A DNA stretch of 64,000 nt from Raphanus sativus (taxonomy: Eukaryota > Streptophyta > Magnoliopsida > Brassicales > Brassicaceae), in NCBI RefSeq assembly GCF_000801105.2, contig NC_079515.1:16446307-16510306 (forward strand), written 5' to 3'. Below are positions 11,501-23,332 of the stretch, in pieces. Below the pieces are notes generated by a model that made no database searches, was not told the DNA's origin, and saw only the letters and a list, made by a program, of their open reading frames with translations. Both the position numbers and the translations under genes were made by a program. How positions within the stretch are numbered: position 1 is the first letter of the stretch; each line of letters opens with the position of its first letter.

Positions 11501-12090
11501 CAGTTTAACATATATTTAATTTTAATACGTATTATAGCCACAATCTGTCAATATCTATGAAATTTAAAATAAATCGTGCATAATTGTAGAAGGATAGTGA
11601 CTTAGGAAAGATTCCTTGTCATTCCATATTGGCTGGCTGTGCTAAACACGTTGGCAAGTTAGATAAGATATGCTTATCTTCACACAAACAAATATTTGAC
11701 AATTATTACTAAATGATTGTATTATACTAATCGTGATTTGTTGAGTGGAAACATAATGTTACCAGTTATGGAACAAGCTTGGTTCCGTTGTTCATCTTCC
11801 TTCAACGATCGATATATCGCTATCGAGTTCATATCTCTATATATAAAGGCTTGAGTTCATATATATTGATAGAATAACTAGAGTATTTCATATTTTACTT
11901 CAAAATCTAAACTTTGTTTGAAATGCTATACAATCTGAAATCCAAAAAGAAATCCAAAATATATGAAAAACTCGGTAAACTTTAATATAGTAGTTCAGTT
12001 TAATGATATCATGATAATTCTATAGACTATAGTGATTTGATGAAAATCAAAATATGGAGAATTCAACATGCTTAGAAACTTGGCTTCAGG
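11501..12090. other. Intergenic, nothing recognised
   Basis: AT-rich sequence without a long frame, repeat border or structured RNA that I can support. Confidence 0.5.
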
Positions 12091-12098
12091 CTATCGTA

Positions 12099-12132
<34 letters not shown>

Positions 12133-12245
12133 GTAACTCTGGTATCTGGGCAGCCACATTCTCAACTATCCCCCGTAGGGGATCCAGCGCCCCAACGGAA
12201 GGGATGTTAAATCCGTTGTGGCCAAGGCTCGACTATCGTAAGTTT
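12091..12245 (-). mobile_element. SINE-like retroposon with 13-bp TSD and long poly(A)
   Basis: ctatcgtaagttt is present at 12091-12103 and 12233-12245. A run of about 31 T (12101-12131) follows the left copy, the poly(A) tail of a minus-strand insertion. The body is only about 100 bp and relatively GC-rich. I could not find a clear tRNA-type A/B box pair, so it is either a SINE of unknown head or an extremely truncated LINE 3' end. Confidence 0.8.
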
Positions 12246-13380
12246 GATCAATAAAGTACGATCATGCAATCCTAAATGACGTTTTTTCCTTAAAAACGAA
12301 TCCTAAATGACGTTTTATAAATTAAGTGAGATATTTTTGAACATGAGTTAGTTGTAGGTGAGCCAAAATGCAAATATGAAGTCGATATAGCACATGAATC
12401 ATTTTTTTTTCGCTTTACTTAAAAATAAAGGAATGAAGTATCATTATGTTGGTTTGCGTAAATTAATATCATTTGGAGCTCTTAGATATGACCTTGTGGA
12501 CTAGAAATCGGAAGGTAATGATGACAAATCGCATGAAAAGAACGAAAAGTCAATCAAGTTGTGAAGTAGTGGAAGACTGGAAGTATGTGGTGGGATTTAT
12601 TAACTAACTTACAATACATCAACATATGATAATGAGTGTCTTTGTTACGTACCTATGACTCTATACATGACAATACCTCTCTTTCTGGACGACGTACGTG
12701 ACCATCGGACTGTCAATCGAATTTACTTGTTATCAATTCTTCTTTTTTTATTGATTACTTGATTAGACGTTCGATACCTTGTTATATGTATGTTTTCTAA
12801 ATGGACATTCGGTCAACAACCTTTGCATCAGTGGTTTACAAAGACCAATATACATGTCGTTTGAAAGCATACTATTATTTTTTTTTCCTTTGTTTTCCTT
12901 TTTGCTTTGTTTCCGAATTATTAACAAATAAATTTCTTTTCATACTTTTCGAATTAAATTTATCTACAGTATGAACCATTTTTGCTGAAATAAAAATAAA
13001 ATATTATTATTACAATAGATTGGCAGTCGGATGCAACATGAAACCGTATAATGTACTGGTTGTCAGACGAGATCCAAAATAGATAAGACAAAAGTATGAT
13101 AGAACAAGACTTGTTAGATACGTCAAAAACAAAAATACCATTTTCTGTATAACTATTTTGTTTAATGACAGCCATTTCTTAAATAAATTTAGACCATGCG
13201 TCCATGCCTACGTAGAAACCGAAATTTTTTAACTGACTTAAAACTGTTAGTTTTTGTCCTACACCTCTTTGATTGTAGAAGAAGACAAAACTAATTCAAA
13301 GATAACCCCTAAAACAATAGCTCAAAGACATGATTTTGATCATTCGAATATGTAAAGTTAGGGAAAGCCTATCATGATTC
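12246..13380. other. Intergenic spacer left of the LINE
   Basis: The word tcctaaatgacgtttt is duplicated near 12270 and 12300. No coding or element signature otherwise. Confidence 0.5.
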
Positions 13381-13419
13381 TTTTTTTTTTTTTGACAACA
13401 AATGAAGACTAAAAAAAAA

Positions 13420-16400
13420 CTACGATGTATGCGCACCGGACTCAGAGAACCAAGCCGGAGGCATAGAGTCGACATAGAACATAGCTGAAGGGGAACGTCT
13501 AGCACCTCGTGCCAGCTTGTCCGCCACTTGATTTTGCGCCTTCGGAATATGTCGAATTGTGAAGTTAAGGAAGAAAGTCTTACTGCGTTGAAATTCCTCC
13601 AAGTGTGTAGTAAAAACTGGCCATTCTCCCGACGATGACACCATCTTCACCAGTTGAGAATAGTCTGTTGCAAAGACTACGTCTGAGTAGTTGAGGGCCT
13701 TCATACACTCCATAGCCCATATCAGAGCTTCACATTCAGCATGTAAAACAGATAAGCTTCGGCGGAGACTCATAGCGCCCATCATCTTCTCGGTTCCTCC
13801 ATTTTTCCTGCAGAACCAGCCTTGGCCGGTGAATTGATCTTCTAGGCTCCATGCACCATCAGTTAGGCAAACTCTAGAGGTCTCTGCGGATAGCCAGTCT
13901 GACGACGGGTTATCAACTAGACCATTTGTTGGTATCATCTTTTGAGCATCTGCCCAAACCTCCGCTTCCACTTCCGCTCTTCTAAGGATTTCCTGCGGAT
14001 CTCTCGCTTTATTTGTGTAGATCTTACTATTCCTATTTTTCCAAATATACCATAATATCCAAGAGAATGAATCAAAATTATAATCCTTCGGAAGTCTCCA
14101 AAATAAATAATCGAAATTTGAGAACAGAGACACACTGGGAAAGAGTCCCGGTGCCGAAGGTATTTTTGACAATGCCCATATTTGTAATGCCGGTGGGCAT
14201 TCAAAAAGAATATGATTAATTGATTCCTCCTCTGCTCCACATCGACTGCATCTTAAGTCGCACGTAATACCTCGCGACCGTAAGTTTTCTGCCACCGGTA
14301 GGATTCCTTTAATAGCTTGCCAAATAAAATGTTTTAGCTTGGGCGAACAATTCACTTTCCAAGTAAAACTTAACAACGCGGTTGTATCTGGCCCATAAGG
14401 GGTCATCTGAGTACCTTTATCTGGGAATTTTGATTCTACTTTATATCCCGATTTAACTGTGTATTGACCAGTATCTGTGAATGCCCAACCACAAGAATCT
14501 GGTCGACCAAATGGGCTAATTGCCAAACCTTGAATGAGAATTACATCCTCTGGTTGGATATATGCATTAAGCAAATCCACCTTCCAAGAACAATTGACCG
14601 GATCAATAAAAAAGTCCACCTTAATATCAGGTGGGTCCATGAGTTGATTTTTTGGAGTTGCTGATCTCGGGCGAGGAGCAGGAAGCCATGGATCTGTCCA
14701 TACGGATATGGATTTCCCGTTTCCTACTCTTTTGATTAGCCCTTTATTAACCAGAGATCTAGCAGAGCATATATTTCGCCACCCATAAGAGGGGGAATAA
14801 GATCTGTGTGGATCCAACGGATCTGTATTGCGAAAATACCTACCTTTAAATACTTTAGAGAACAAACAGTCTGGTTTATCAATTAATCTCCACAACTGTT
14901 TTGCCAATAAAGACGTATTAACATTTTGCAAATCTCGAAAGCTTAATCCTCCTTCAGCTTTATGTTTGCAAACTTTGTCCCAAGATAACCAATGCATACC
15001 CCTCTTATTACCGCTTCCGCCCCACCAGAAATGGGAAATTGTCCCTGTTAATTTCTTAGTAACCGCCTTAGGTAACCGATAACAAGACATCACGTAATTT
15101 GGCATTGCCGTGGCTGTGGAATTTATCATTACCTCCTTTCCCCCCTTAGTAAGAAATCGGACCGTCCAGTTATTGATCTTCTGGTTAATTCTCTCATTTA
15201 CATAACCAAAAACCTGAGTTTTTGGTCCTCCTAGACTCTCCGGGATTCCCAAATAACTTCCCATTCCGCCAATTTTTGTGATTCCTAGCTGGTTTTTAAT
15301 TTCTTCCCTAATATTTTCAGGTATCTTGTGGCCAAATTGCAATGATGATTTATCAAAATTAATTAGCTGCCCAGACACCGCCTCATAATCCTTGAGTAGT
15401 TTGAGGATGACTTCGCATTCCATCGAATTGGCTTTACAAAAGAACAAACTATCATCCGCGAAAAGAAGATGTGAGATCGCAGGACTCCCTCGTGAAACCT
15501 TTAACCCCGTTAATTTTTTATTCCGTTCCTCTTTCTTAATATTTGCAATAAGAGCTTCCGTACACAGAATAAATAGATACGGTGACATGGGATCCCCCTG
15601 TCGTAGTCCCCGATTTGGGACAATACAACCTTTAGGTTGACCATTGAGCAATACTTTATACTGAACCGATGAAATACATTTCAAAATTCTGGAAACCCAT
15701 ATGGGCGAAAAACCCATTTTCAAAAGAAGGCGCTCCATGAACGCCCACTCTACCCTATCATAAGCTTTGCTCATATCCGTCTTAATAGCCATAAACTTTT
15801 CCTTACATGCATTATTAGTACGTAATCCATGAAACATCTCTTGCGCAATAAGAATATTGTCTGAAATAAGTCTCCCTGAAACAAAGGCAGATTGTGTTTC
15901 TGAAATGAGCGCTGGAAGTAAGCCTTTCAATCTCTGACACAAAACTTTGGAAATAATTTTATAAGCTACATTACAAAGGCTAATAGGCCGTAACTCCGTC
16001 ATTCGATTTGGTCGAACCGCCTTCGGAATAAGACAAATATTTGTCAAATTTATTCTATCATAAAAATTTCCAGATCGTAGGAAATTATTAACCATTTCAA
16101 CAATATCCTGCTTAATGACCGACCACGATTGTTGGTAAAACAGAGCCGTCATCCCATCCGATCCCGGCGCTTTCTCCGGATGCATCATAAAGACTGCAGT
16201 CCGTACCTCTTCCTCCGATGCCGGAGCCATTAGTCTCCTATTCTGATCCATAGTTACTGTAGTTGGTATCTCTTCCAAAAAACCATCAAAATCTGGCGGT
16301 GAGGTAGATTGAATTAAATCCATAAAATATTTAACTGCCACCTGTTCAATTTCTGCTTCCGAATTAGTCCACACCCCTGCCTCATTATATAAACCACTTA

Positions 16401-17502
16401 TTCTATTTTGGATACGTCTCTGCTTTGTTAGAGCATGGTAAAACTCAGTATTCCGATCTCCATACATATGCCACGTATTTCTGCTTTTTTGTTCCCAATA
16501 AAGCTCCTCATCTCGATACGCCTCTTTCAACTTACGCGAAACCTCTAGCACTTCATCATACGATCTTGTCATATCAGTCTGAACCTCCTCAAGAGCTTTT
16601 TGTAATGAGGATATTTTTTCTTTCCCATATGGGGGATTATTCTTTCGCCATACCGAGATCTCATGACGACAATTAGAGATCTTATCAACTATACCCCCTC
16701 TTTGGCCACCTCTCCGCATCGTCCAACCTCTTTCTATAGAGTCCATAAGACCTTCTCCTCCGATCCATCTTTTATCAAACCGGAATTGTTTCCTAAATTT
16801 CATAACCTTATCATCAATGGTGGCAACAATTGGTCTGTGATCAGATCCAATCATACCAAGGTACTCCACAAAAGAACATGGGAAAAGATTATGCCATTCG
16901 TTATTCCCTAATGCTCGATCAAGACGACATCTTACTGTATGTCCTCCTCTTCTACCCTTCCATGAGAGAGTGTTTCCTAAAATCGGAAATTCCATCAATC
17001 CACAATTTTCTATCATATTATTAAACGACACAAATGTATCAGCATGACGTAAGGGTCCCCCATCTTTTTCATGGTTTCCCGTTATCTCGTTTAAATCTCC
17101 ATTAACAAACCACGGTTCATCTCTAATAATACCCATCCTCGTGAGCCTCTCCCAGACCTGATCCCGAAGGCTTTGATTTGGTTCACCATACACAAATGAT
17201 ATGAATATTCTCTTCCCTTTATATTATGTTACCACATCAATGATCCTATTGTTTGAAGATATAATATCCACTTTTAAGGAAGAATCATAGTACAAAGCCA
17301 GCCCTCCACTTCTTCCTCGCGGGTCAACAGTGTGAAGGTGGGTAAAACCAAAATGAAATTGAAAAGATTGTACAAAATCAAACTGTTGTTTCGTCTCAGA
17401 TAAGAAAAGAAATGTCGGTTTGTGTTTTGACCAAATTTCCCGAAGATAACTAATCGTCCAGCGACTTCCCATCCCTTGACAATTCCAGCTTAATATTTTC
17501 AT
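13420..17502 (-). pseudogene. LINE ORF2: endonuclease, reverse transcriptase, RNase H, one in-frame stop
   Basis: ORF2 nicks target DNA and reverse-transcribes the element RNA at the nick. It starts MKILSWNCQGMGSRWTI (EEP endonuclease), with later endonuclease motifs FVNGDLNEI and GSDHRPI. The RT shows LRPISLCNVAYKIISKVL, TDMSKAYDRVEW, GLRQGDPMSPYLF and HLLFADDSLFF (about 15446-15465). A zinc-finger linker (CSRCGAEEESINHILFECPP) and RNase H (LTDGAWSLEDQFTGQGWF, HAECEALIWAMEC, PKAQNQVADKLARGAR) close the protein. A TAA at 17224-17226 interrupts codon 93 in the endonuclease; the frame is otherwise open for 1,257 codons. All key RT residues seem present, so only the stop marks it as dead. Confidence 0.92.
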
Positions 17503-17522
17503 TAATCAAATTATTTAACACA

Positions 17523-18341
17523 CTAATAACCAGAAACCCTTGTCCCAAACCCTGATATTAGGAGCCAAGAAGACGTAATAAGGCCTTCCAAATCGGTTAA
17601 CATTATAAAAATAATAGTGCACCAATTGTTACAAGACATCATAGTACTCGTAGCGAGCCTATATACTCCAAAGAACTGATACTCTGATTTAATGACCTCG
17701 TGAGAAAATAGGGATATCCCATCTGTTGTCCATACTCCACAAAACCAAGACTTAAAAACATACTTGTGCTGCTCATGTTTTCCTCCTATCGGACATGAAC
17801 GTCCACATAAGTTCCCACCGTCAAACTCAATCGAGTGAGAAATACCACTACCATAGAAACCAATCCAAAGCCAGTTACTATCCCACAGAAAACCTATCCA
17901 CTGCATTTGCCTCTGTTCCAGCATAAACTCACACTCAAACCGAGAGCAACAAGAACCACCACAAACATAAAAAGACCAACAGGAACCAACAACAGAGTAA
18001 TTATGCAATACCAGAAAGCATAGTTCCTTTCTAAGCCTGTAATAATTCAAATACAAACATAAACCACCACTACTACTTGCACACCTAAAGAACCCATATT
18101 GTGACTTCCGACTCCATACAGCATAAAACCAGAAACATTTCATCTTATTAATAGAAGGAATTAGAAAGACAACCCTACATTTCGGGTCAAACAAAGGCCA
18201 TAAACCAACATCAAAGGACTGGATTTTATATAATAATCCACACATTATTGGGGTTGAACTTGAAATAAAACAGTACTCTAGGATGGATCCACTAAAGCAC
18301 TTTACCTCAAGGCTTGTTTCCAGCCTTCTTGCCCTCTCCAT
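17523..18341 (-). other. Long open frame in the LINE inter-ORF spacer, doubtful
   Basis: A 272-codon frame starts inside the end of ORF1 (35-base overlap in another frame) and ends 20 bases before ORF2. It is rich in Cys, Trp, Phe and Ser with no recognisable domain, more like an untranslated linker that happens to lack stops. Retained openness over 800 bp is still notable. Confidence 0.2.
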
Positions 18342-19932
18342 TCTTCACCGGTGCTTTGACAATCTTTGTCTTCCTTGGAGAAAGCAGCTTGTGTACTAGG
18401 CGTGTCCCAGCAGCTCCTCCTCCAACTCCCGCCTTTGAACCTTTTTTCTTTGGCGCCTTTGTTCCAGCCTCTTCTTCATCACCAGTATCAGCTATCGCAG
18501 TTTCACTGTCTTTGTTGACCACCTCCTCAGAAGCCGGAGGTTCCAGTTCCATCTCCTCCATAAACTCCGGAACTTCACCCTCCTCCCATTCGTCATCTAG
18601 AAGCTCAGAGTCCGAGAGCAATACTCCTTCCACCATTAAGTTGGCCTCATCTAGTGGCGAGATTTGGTTCTCAGCAACCACGCCAACTCCCTTAGTTTCC
18701 CCTATCGCTTCTTTCTTTTCCTTTTCAACATCCATTTGTCTCTCCTCCGACACCTTGCCACCTTGTGATGTCTCTGCTTCCTCCAACCCCACCATTGCTA
18801 CAGATTCCTCAAAAAGAAGAGCTTTCCTCGTCCCAGAACTCCCCTCTTGCGTCCTCATTTCTTGGTTCTCCCTTTGCGGGTAGTGGACCCCTTTGAATGC
18901 ATCCATCATGAGCTTCTGAGGAGGAGGAAGAGTATTACCATCTCCAACTCCTAACTGTTGCACCCCTCTAGTGTTAATGGCAAAACGCCTCTGCTCCTCC
19001 CTGGGTGCCCCATAGCCATGCTGTCTGCGAGCATGTCCCTCTCCATAACCACCACCGTACTTTCCCCTTGAGCGTCCGTCCTGTCTATAAGGACCTTGTC
19101 CCTCTTTAGCAATACCCTTACCCTTATTGTCTTCCTTAGCACCTCTAGGTCGCATATCATTGCCTCCCCCAATATCCTTCATCGAATCACCTCCATTACC
19201 AACTGCCGCCTTGTAGCTTAGCGGTTTTAGGCCATGATCAGAGATCGGTCTCTCTTCCTTAACTTCTGGCTCCTCCTTGATCTTTGAAGGGCACCGTGAC
19301 TGATCATGCGTCAAATGCGCACAAAGTCTGCAGAAACCCACCAACCTATCGTACCTCAGGTTCACGGGGAGCTCCACACCCTCAGCAAAGTTGACATCCA
19401 TTGAGAACACCAGCGGCTTGAAACTATCCAGCTCCACACGTACTCTACCTTCCACCAGTTCTGCATCGCCATGAACTACTCCAAGCGCCTTCCCAACACC
19501 AAGAAATGTTGAAGCCGCCCAAAACTGCATAGGGACATCTAGTACCCGAACCCAAAACGTTATCCGAGAGGGGTAGTTTGGCTCAAGAACCGGCTTCCAC
19601 CGCACAATGGATAACATCCAGTTGTCAAAGTGAAACGGCTCCATCTTCAGTACTTCAACAATATCCTCTTCTCTTTCGAAATCAAATCTGAATCTTCCCA
19701 GGCCCAAATCAGTGCCCACCACGTGTCCCTCTACTAGCCAAAACCTTGGCAACATGTACAGCAGATTCCTCATGTCTTGCTTAGGCGGGTTCATACACCG
19801 TCCTATCAACGTTTTGGCATACTGAGCAATGATCTCTGTATTGTCAAAACGAGGGACCGAAATCTTCAGCCTCGGCTTGGCCACTTCCACCGTCTTTCCT
19901 CCTGACTTCATCATCCATTGGGATTGAGACAT
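18307..19932 (-). CDS. LINE ORF1: DUF4283 and CCHC zinc-knuckle RNA-binding protein
   Basis: ORF1 proteins of plant LINEs coat the element RNA and accompany it to the nucleus. The start MSQSQWMMKSGGK (ATG at 19932) directly precedes the DUF4283 segment (LIGRCMNPPKQDMRNLLYM, WLVEGHVVGTDLG, FRFDFEREEDIVEVL). A zf-CCHC_4-like knuckle follows (CRLCAHLTHDQSRC). The C-terminal half is low complexity: basic Gly/Arg-rich, then acidic Glu-rich (EEMELEPPASEE), ending in a Lys-rich tail. The frame is open further upstream to 20457, but that extension is hydrophobic, Cys-rich and atypical, so I take the internal ATG. 541 codons, no stop, stop codon at 18307-18309. Confidence 0.85.
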   Translation of the reverse strand: MSQSQWMMKSGGKTVEVAKPRLKISVPRFDNTEIIAQYAKTLIGRCMNPPKQDMRNLLYMLPRFWLVEGHVVGTDLGLGRFRFDFEREEDIVEVLKMEPFHFDNWMLSIVRWKPVLEPNYPSRITFWVRVLDVPMQFWAASTFLGVGKALGVVHGDAELVEGRVRVELDSFKPLVFSMDVNFAEGVELPVNLRYDRLVGFCRLCAHLTHDQSRCPSKIKEEPEVKEERPISDHGLKPLSYKAAVGNGGDSMKDIGGGNDMRPRGAKEDNKGKGIAKEGQGPYRQDGRSRGKYGGGYGEGHARRQHGYGAPREEQRRFAINTRGVQQLGVGDGNTLPPPQKLMMDAFKGVHYPQRENQEMRTQEGSSGTRKALLFEESVAMVGLEEAETSQGGKVSEERQMDVEKEKKEAIGETKGVGVVAENQISPLDEANLMVEGVLLSDSELLDDEWEEGEVPEFMEEMELEPPASEEVVNKDSETAIADTGDEEEAGTKAPKKKGSKAGVGGGAAGTRLVHKLLSPRKTKIVKAPVKNGEGKKAGNKP

Positions 19933-20740
19933 CTTCGCTAAACCAACACCACCAAAACCAAGAGGAAACAAAATTGTCAGACACCAGAAATGAGTTATTG
20001 CAAACGCTAAGAAGCTATGTGATACTAAGCATATCTCGTTACAATGACTTATAAATACTCCTAGGAGTAGAATCAGAAAGATACTGCAGAGATCAATCCA
20101 AAGATACACTATTATGTGACAGCTTGTAATCCTAAAACGAGAGAAATCAATTCTAGAACCTATTACCATAAACAGATAAATCCCCTTCCAAATAAGAGTA
20201 TGCAAATCATTTTGATCCATCATGATATCTCTTAAGGAAATTAAAAATTCATGGCAACGATAACCATATCTCAATCGAGACAGAAAATCAGTGAACCTCC
20301 ATCGAAAGGAAACCCACATCGATACAGATATTTCAAGAAACCTTAAATGGAAAGTAGAGTCACACCTTTTGCTCAACAATTGAACCGTTGCCGGTTTTAT
20401 GCTCCTCCAATTGGGATCGTGATTCATCAGTCTCCCTCGTAAATCAGCCCGAATCACCTTTCCTAATCCGTCCCTCCCCCATCCTTCGCAAAGCCCCCAA
20501 TTTAAAAACCCTAAATCGCATTCGATCTATATCGGTTCAACCCGAATAATCTCAATAACCAGATCTCCCTGTATCGTCAGAGAACTACCATCACCCCAGC
20601 GAAAACAAAACGCGATCCAAAGCGGATCTGTCAAGTAGCCATCGGATTCCCGAGTCTTCATAATCAAATCGCCATCGCCATCGCCATCGCCATCGCTCTC
20701 TTTTCCGTTATTTTTTTTCAAAAATTTCTGATATAATGCG

Positions 20741-21069
20741 ACTTTGTAACTTAATATTGTACATCAAAACCAAAACACTAATTCACATCAGTCATTGTTA
20801 TTAGCCGGAAAGAAATCTATATTTTTGAAGAGTTGATCAAAATCTAGTAGTGTTTAAAGAATCTCAATTCTCACAGTGATGGAAATCAAACCAAAAAGAT
20901 TCTTTGTTCACTTAATAATAGCTTCGATCAGCCCATTTAAAAGCCCGTAAAAGCCCGTTTCATCGTCATCCCATCGCAATTCGTAAACGTATTATTCTTC
21001 TTCTTTCAATTTCGTTGTCTCGATTCTTCAAACTTTAGGAGACCCGAGTTATGTTCTGATATCGCGTAG
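20741..21069 (+). promoter_or_regulatory. Probable promoter and 5' leader of the SNARE gene
   Basis: The stretch lies between the LINE and the SNARE start codon. It contains agcccattt (reverse complement AAATGGGCT, a site II/TCP-type motif common in housekeeping promoters) and two tandem aaaagcccgt words near 20940-20960, then a pyrimidine-rich leader (cttcttctttcaatttcg). No clear TATA box, in keeping with a housekeeping gene. The LINE thus ends about 300 bp upstream of the gene. Confidence 0.4.
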
Positions 21070-22193
21070 ATGGCATCGAATCCTTACAGAGGCGGTGCGG
21101 CTCCGTACAGATCCGGGTAACCCTTTTGAAATTGATTTTTTGATTGATCATTTTGATAGAGAAAACTAAAGGGTTTTTGTATTTTGGGTTTGCAGAGATG
21201 GGCTTAGCACTAGAACCGGTACTGGGTCAGAGGAAATCCAGCTAAGGATTGATCCCATGCACTCTGACCTAGACGATGAGATCACTGGTCTCCATGGTCA
21301 AGTCAGGCAATTGAAAAATGTAACACAACCTTCTCTTTCCCATTAATCTGATAATCCGGGGTTCTGAAGGAATCATAGGTCTGTTTGAGCCACTAAGTTG
21401 ATCATAATATTGTGAATCATAGGTCTTCTTTTATATGTGTCAAGTTGTGAATCAGTTGCAATTCCTTGTGTTTTTTTTACCTTCAATTTTGCACATAACT
21501 TATCTTTTGGTTGCGTATTTTTTGATGCAGATTGCTCAAGAAATTGGGTCAGAAGCAAAGTTTCAGAGGGAGTTCTTAGATGAGCTGGTATCTTGTTGTT
21601 GTTGTTCATGTCATTTAAGTTCTTGATTCAACTTTATATACTTACTCTTCCCTCAATTATTTTGGTATCTACAGCTGCTTCCCACAGTAGTTTAGATTTA
21701 TTTAGCAATGAATCTTTATAAATTTACTATTTGAACTTTTTTTTTTATTTTTTATTTTTTATTTTACTATTTGAACTTTGAAGGCTTATTAATACTCAGG
21801 GTCTGGTCTTGTCTGAAGTCTGAAAGCTGGTGGGTAGGAGGAATAAATAGATAATCTTCAATCTTGGTTAGTTAGGTGAATGCATAAGGAAATGGTTTCA
21901 GCTTATGAATGAGAATATGGTGAAGATACTCTTGGATGTTAAAAAAGCATGTGGACCTTATGATGTTCCTGTGTGAAACATAAAAGCTTTCGGTGGTTTT
22001 ACTCGATCTTTTTATTTTCCTTCTGTGACAGCAAATGACATTGATGAGAGCGCAAGCAGGAGTGAAGAACAATATACGGAAACTAAACTTGAGCATCATA
22101 CAGAGTGGCAACAATCATATCATGCATGTGGTTCTTTTCGCGCTATTCTGCTTCTTTATCCTCTACCTGTGGTCCAAGATGTTCAAAAGATGA
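21070..22193 (+). CDS. SFT12: Bet1/Sft1-type Qc-SNARE, four exons, apparently intact
   Basis: Small tail-anchored SNAREs of this class act in ER-Golgi and intra-Golgi vesicle fusion. Exons by eye: 21070-21116, 21196-21319, 21531-21587 and 22032-22193, each bounded by GT and AG, giving 129 codons plus TGA. The protein starts MASNPYRGGAAPYRS, then EEIQLRIDPMHSDLDDEIT leads into the SNARE coiled coil (GQVRQLKNIAQEIGSEAK, then FQREFLDELQMTLMRAQAGV). A single C-terminal membrane anchor follows (MHVVLFALFCFFILYLW) with a basic SKMFKR end. The sequence agrees closely with my memory of Arabidopsis At1g29060 (SFT12). All splice phases are consistent and no stop or missing motif is seen, so this is the one convincing functional host gene here. 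Exon positions are my own reading and lack transcript support. Confidence 0.92.
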
Positions 22194-22728
22194 AAGACTC
22201 ATCATCGTATTTGATACTCTCTACCCCCCGGAAGAATACTTGATGAAAATGTTGGAAAGCTGTAGAGATATCTTTTAGTTGCAGACATTCTTGTGTGTTC
22301 TTCTCGTTCGCTGTTATATATAGTGCTTATTTTGAACACATTCATAGAAGCAAAAGCAAGATTATGTCACATAACCGCCGCTTGAGAGACTTGTAGGCTT
22401 TATTTATAGCTTCTATTTCATTTCTTTGTTAGACCAATTTTTAGATCCGATCTTACTTGAAACAAATCATGGGCCTCCTTGTCTTACCTAACCTGATTCA
22501 TTAGCCATCTGGTCTTTACCCATCTCACATTCAGTCTCACCGATTGTGAAAATGTTACAAGTCCGTGTGACTTGCAATATAATACTTGTTCGTTTGTCTG
22601 TGGCATATTGCAAAAAAGTTTTGAAAATTTTCAATGATTTGAATAGCAGAGGATAAGCTCTCTACACTGCATGTACTTGGTAGAAAGGGAATAAAAAATT
22701 AGGGAGGAAGAAGATAAAGAAAATTTGA
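22194..22728 (+). other. 3' UTR of the SNARE gene and short intergenic gap
   Basis: The sequence after the TGA is AT-rich with no other frame. It ends at the L34 remnant, tandem and on the same strand, as in the Arabidopsis order. Confidence 0.5.
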
Positions 22729-23190
22729 ATGGCTTCCTTATCCACCACCGTCGTGCTATGGCATCCTGCTTCCAACGGGAAGATTAGTGTTCCTTCCGCT
22801 TCGCTTGCCCATCCATTCCTCGTTCCTCTCGCTATCGTATGCATTTTCTGGTTAGCCTCGTTAATCTCTATCTGTAATCCTTGTATGTGCTTAGCCGTGT
22901 TTAGTATTGTAATAGCTTTAAATACATGTTCTGTGTATGCTCAAACCCTTGGAGAGTTGGAACAAGAGATTTCTATATCTTAGATACTACAAAGACATGC
23001 AAAGTTCGTGTTTTGTTTCCATGTATTTTTTTTAAGGTTTATCAATTGCGTTTGATACCAGCATTGGAACGAATTTCCAGAAACGCTGAGGGCTTGTGGT
23101 GAGAGCTGGAAAAGCTGCTCTGTGCATGTTTTCGGTTTGAGGATGCGAACCACTAGTTGTAAAGCCACCAATCCATCAAGCAAGGTTTGT
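22729..23190 (+). pseudogene. RPL34: Plastid ribosomal protein bL34 gene, degraded
   Basis: bL34 is a small basic protein of the plastid 50S subunit. The first part, MASLSTTVVLWHPASNGKI then SVPSASL, matches the transit peptide of the nuclear plastid L34 gene as I recall it (At1g29070), but about 40 codons that should follow are missing. A GT donor follows at 22837. After an intron-like stretch, the second part (about 23087-23160) reads GLVVRAGKAALC preceded by a TGA where the family has an Arg codon. It then jumps to RMRTTS and later NPSSK, so the basic core of mature L34 is deleted. The remnant ends at a 27-bp inverted duplication. It cannot make L34; another copy must supply it. Confidence 0.7.
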
Positions 23191-23219
23191 ACACAACTAG
23201 TGGTTCGCATCCTCAAACC
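23134..23219. repeat. 27-bp perfect inverted repeat at the end of the L34 remnant
   Basis: The 27 bases at 23134-23160 (coding for the RMRTTSC part of L34) are repeated in perfect reverse complement at 23193-23219, separated by 32 bases. The short flanking phrase caccaatccat recurs after the second arm as well. It looks like a local foldback formed during repair of a break. Confidence 0.9.
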
Positions 23220-23332
23220 ATCCACCAATCCATTAACCAAGACAAGGTTATAAGATCAACGTGGCGGAAACTCAATTGTGTACTATACGTAGCTCTTATT
23301 CCCAAATTCAAAAATCCAGTTTGGAAAACAAC

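Larger units (their letters stand above)
13381..20740 (-). mobile_element. Near full-length LINE (non-LTR retrotransposon), minus strand
   Basis: A T run at 13381-13393 is the poly(A) tail. Going leftwards in the element's own 5' to 3' sense are a 5' region (about 20740-19933), ORF1 (19932-18307), an 800-bp spacer, ORF2 (17502-13420) and a 26-bp tail. Architecture and domain order are those of the plant Ta11/L1-type LINEs with a C-terminal RNase H. I could not find a TSD, so the 5' border is approximate. A (GCCATC)n run of about five units lies near the presumed 5' end (20669-20698). Confidence 0.85.

Noticed and set aside
18314..18883. Plus-strand 189-codon ORF
   Set aside because: Antisense shadow of the Glu/Lys-rich end of LINE ORF1; Ser/Pro-rich composition mirrors it.
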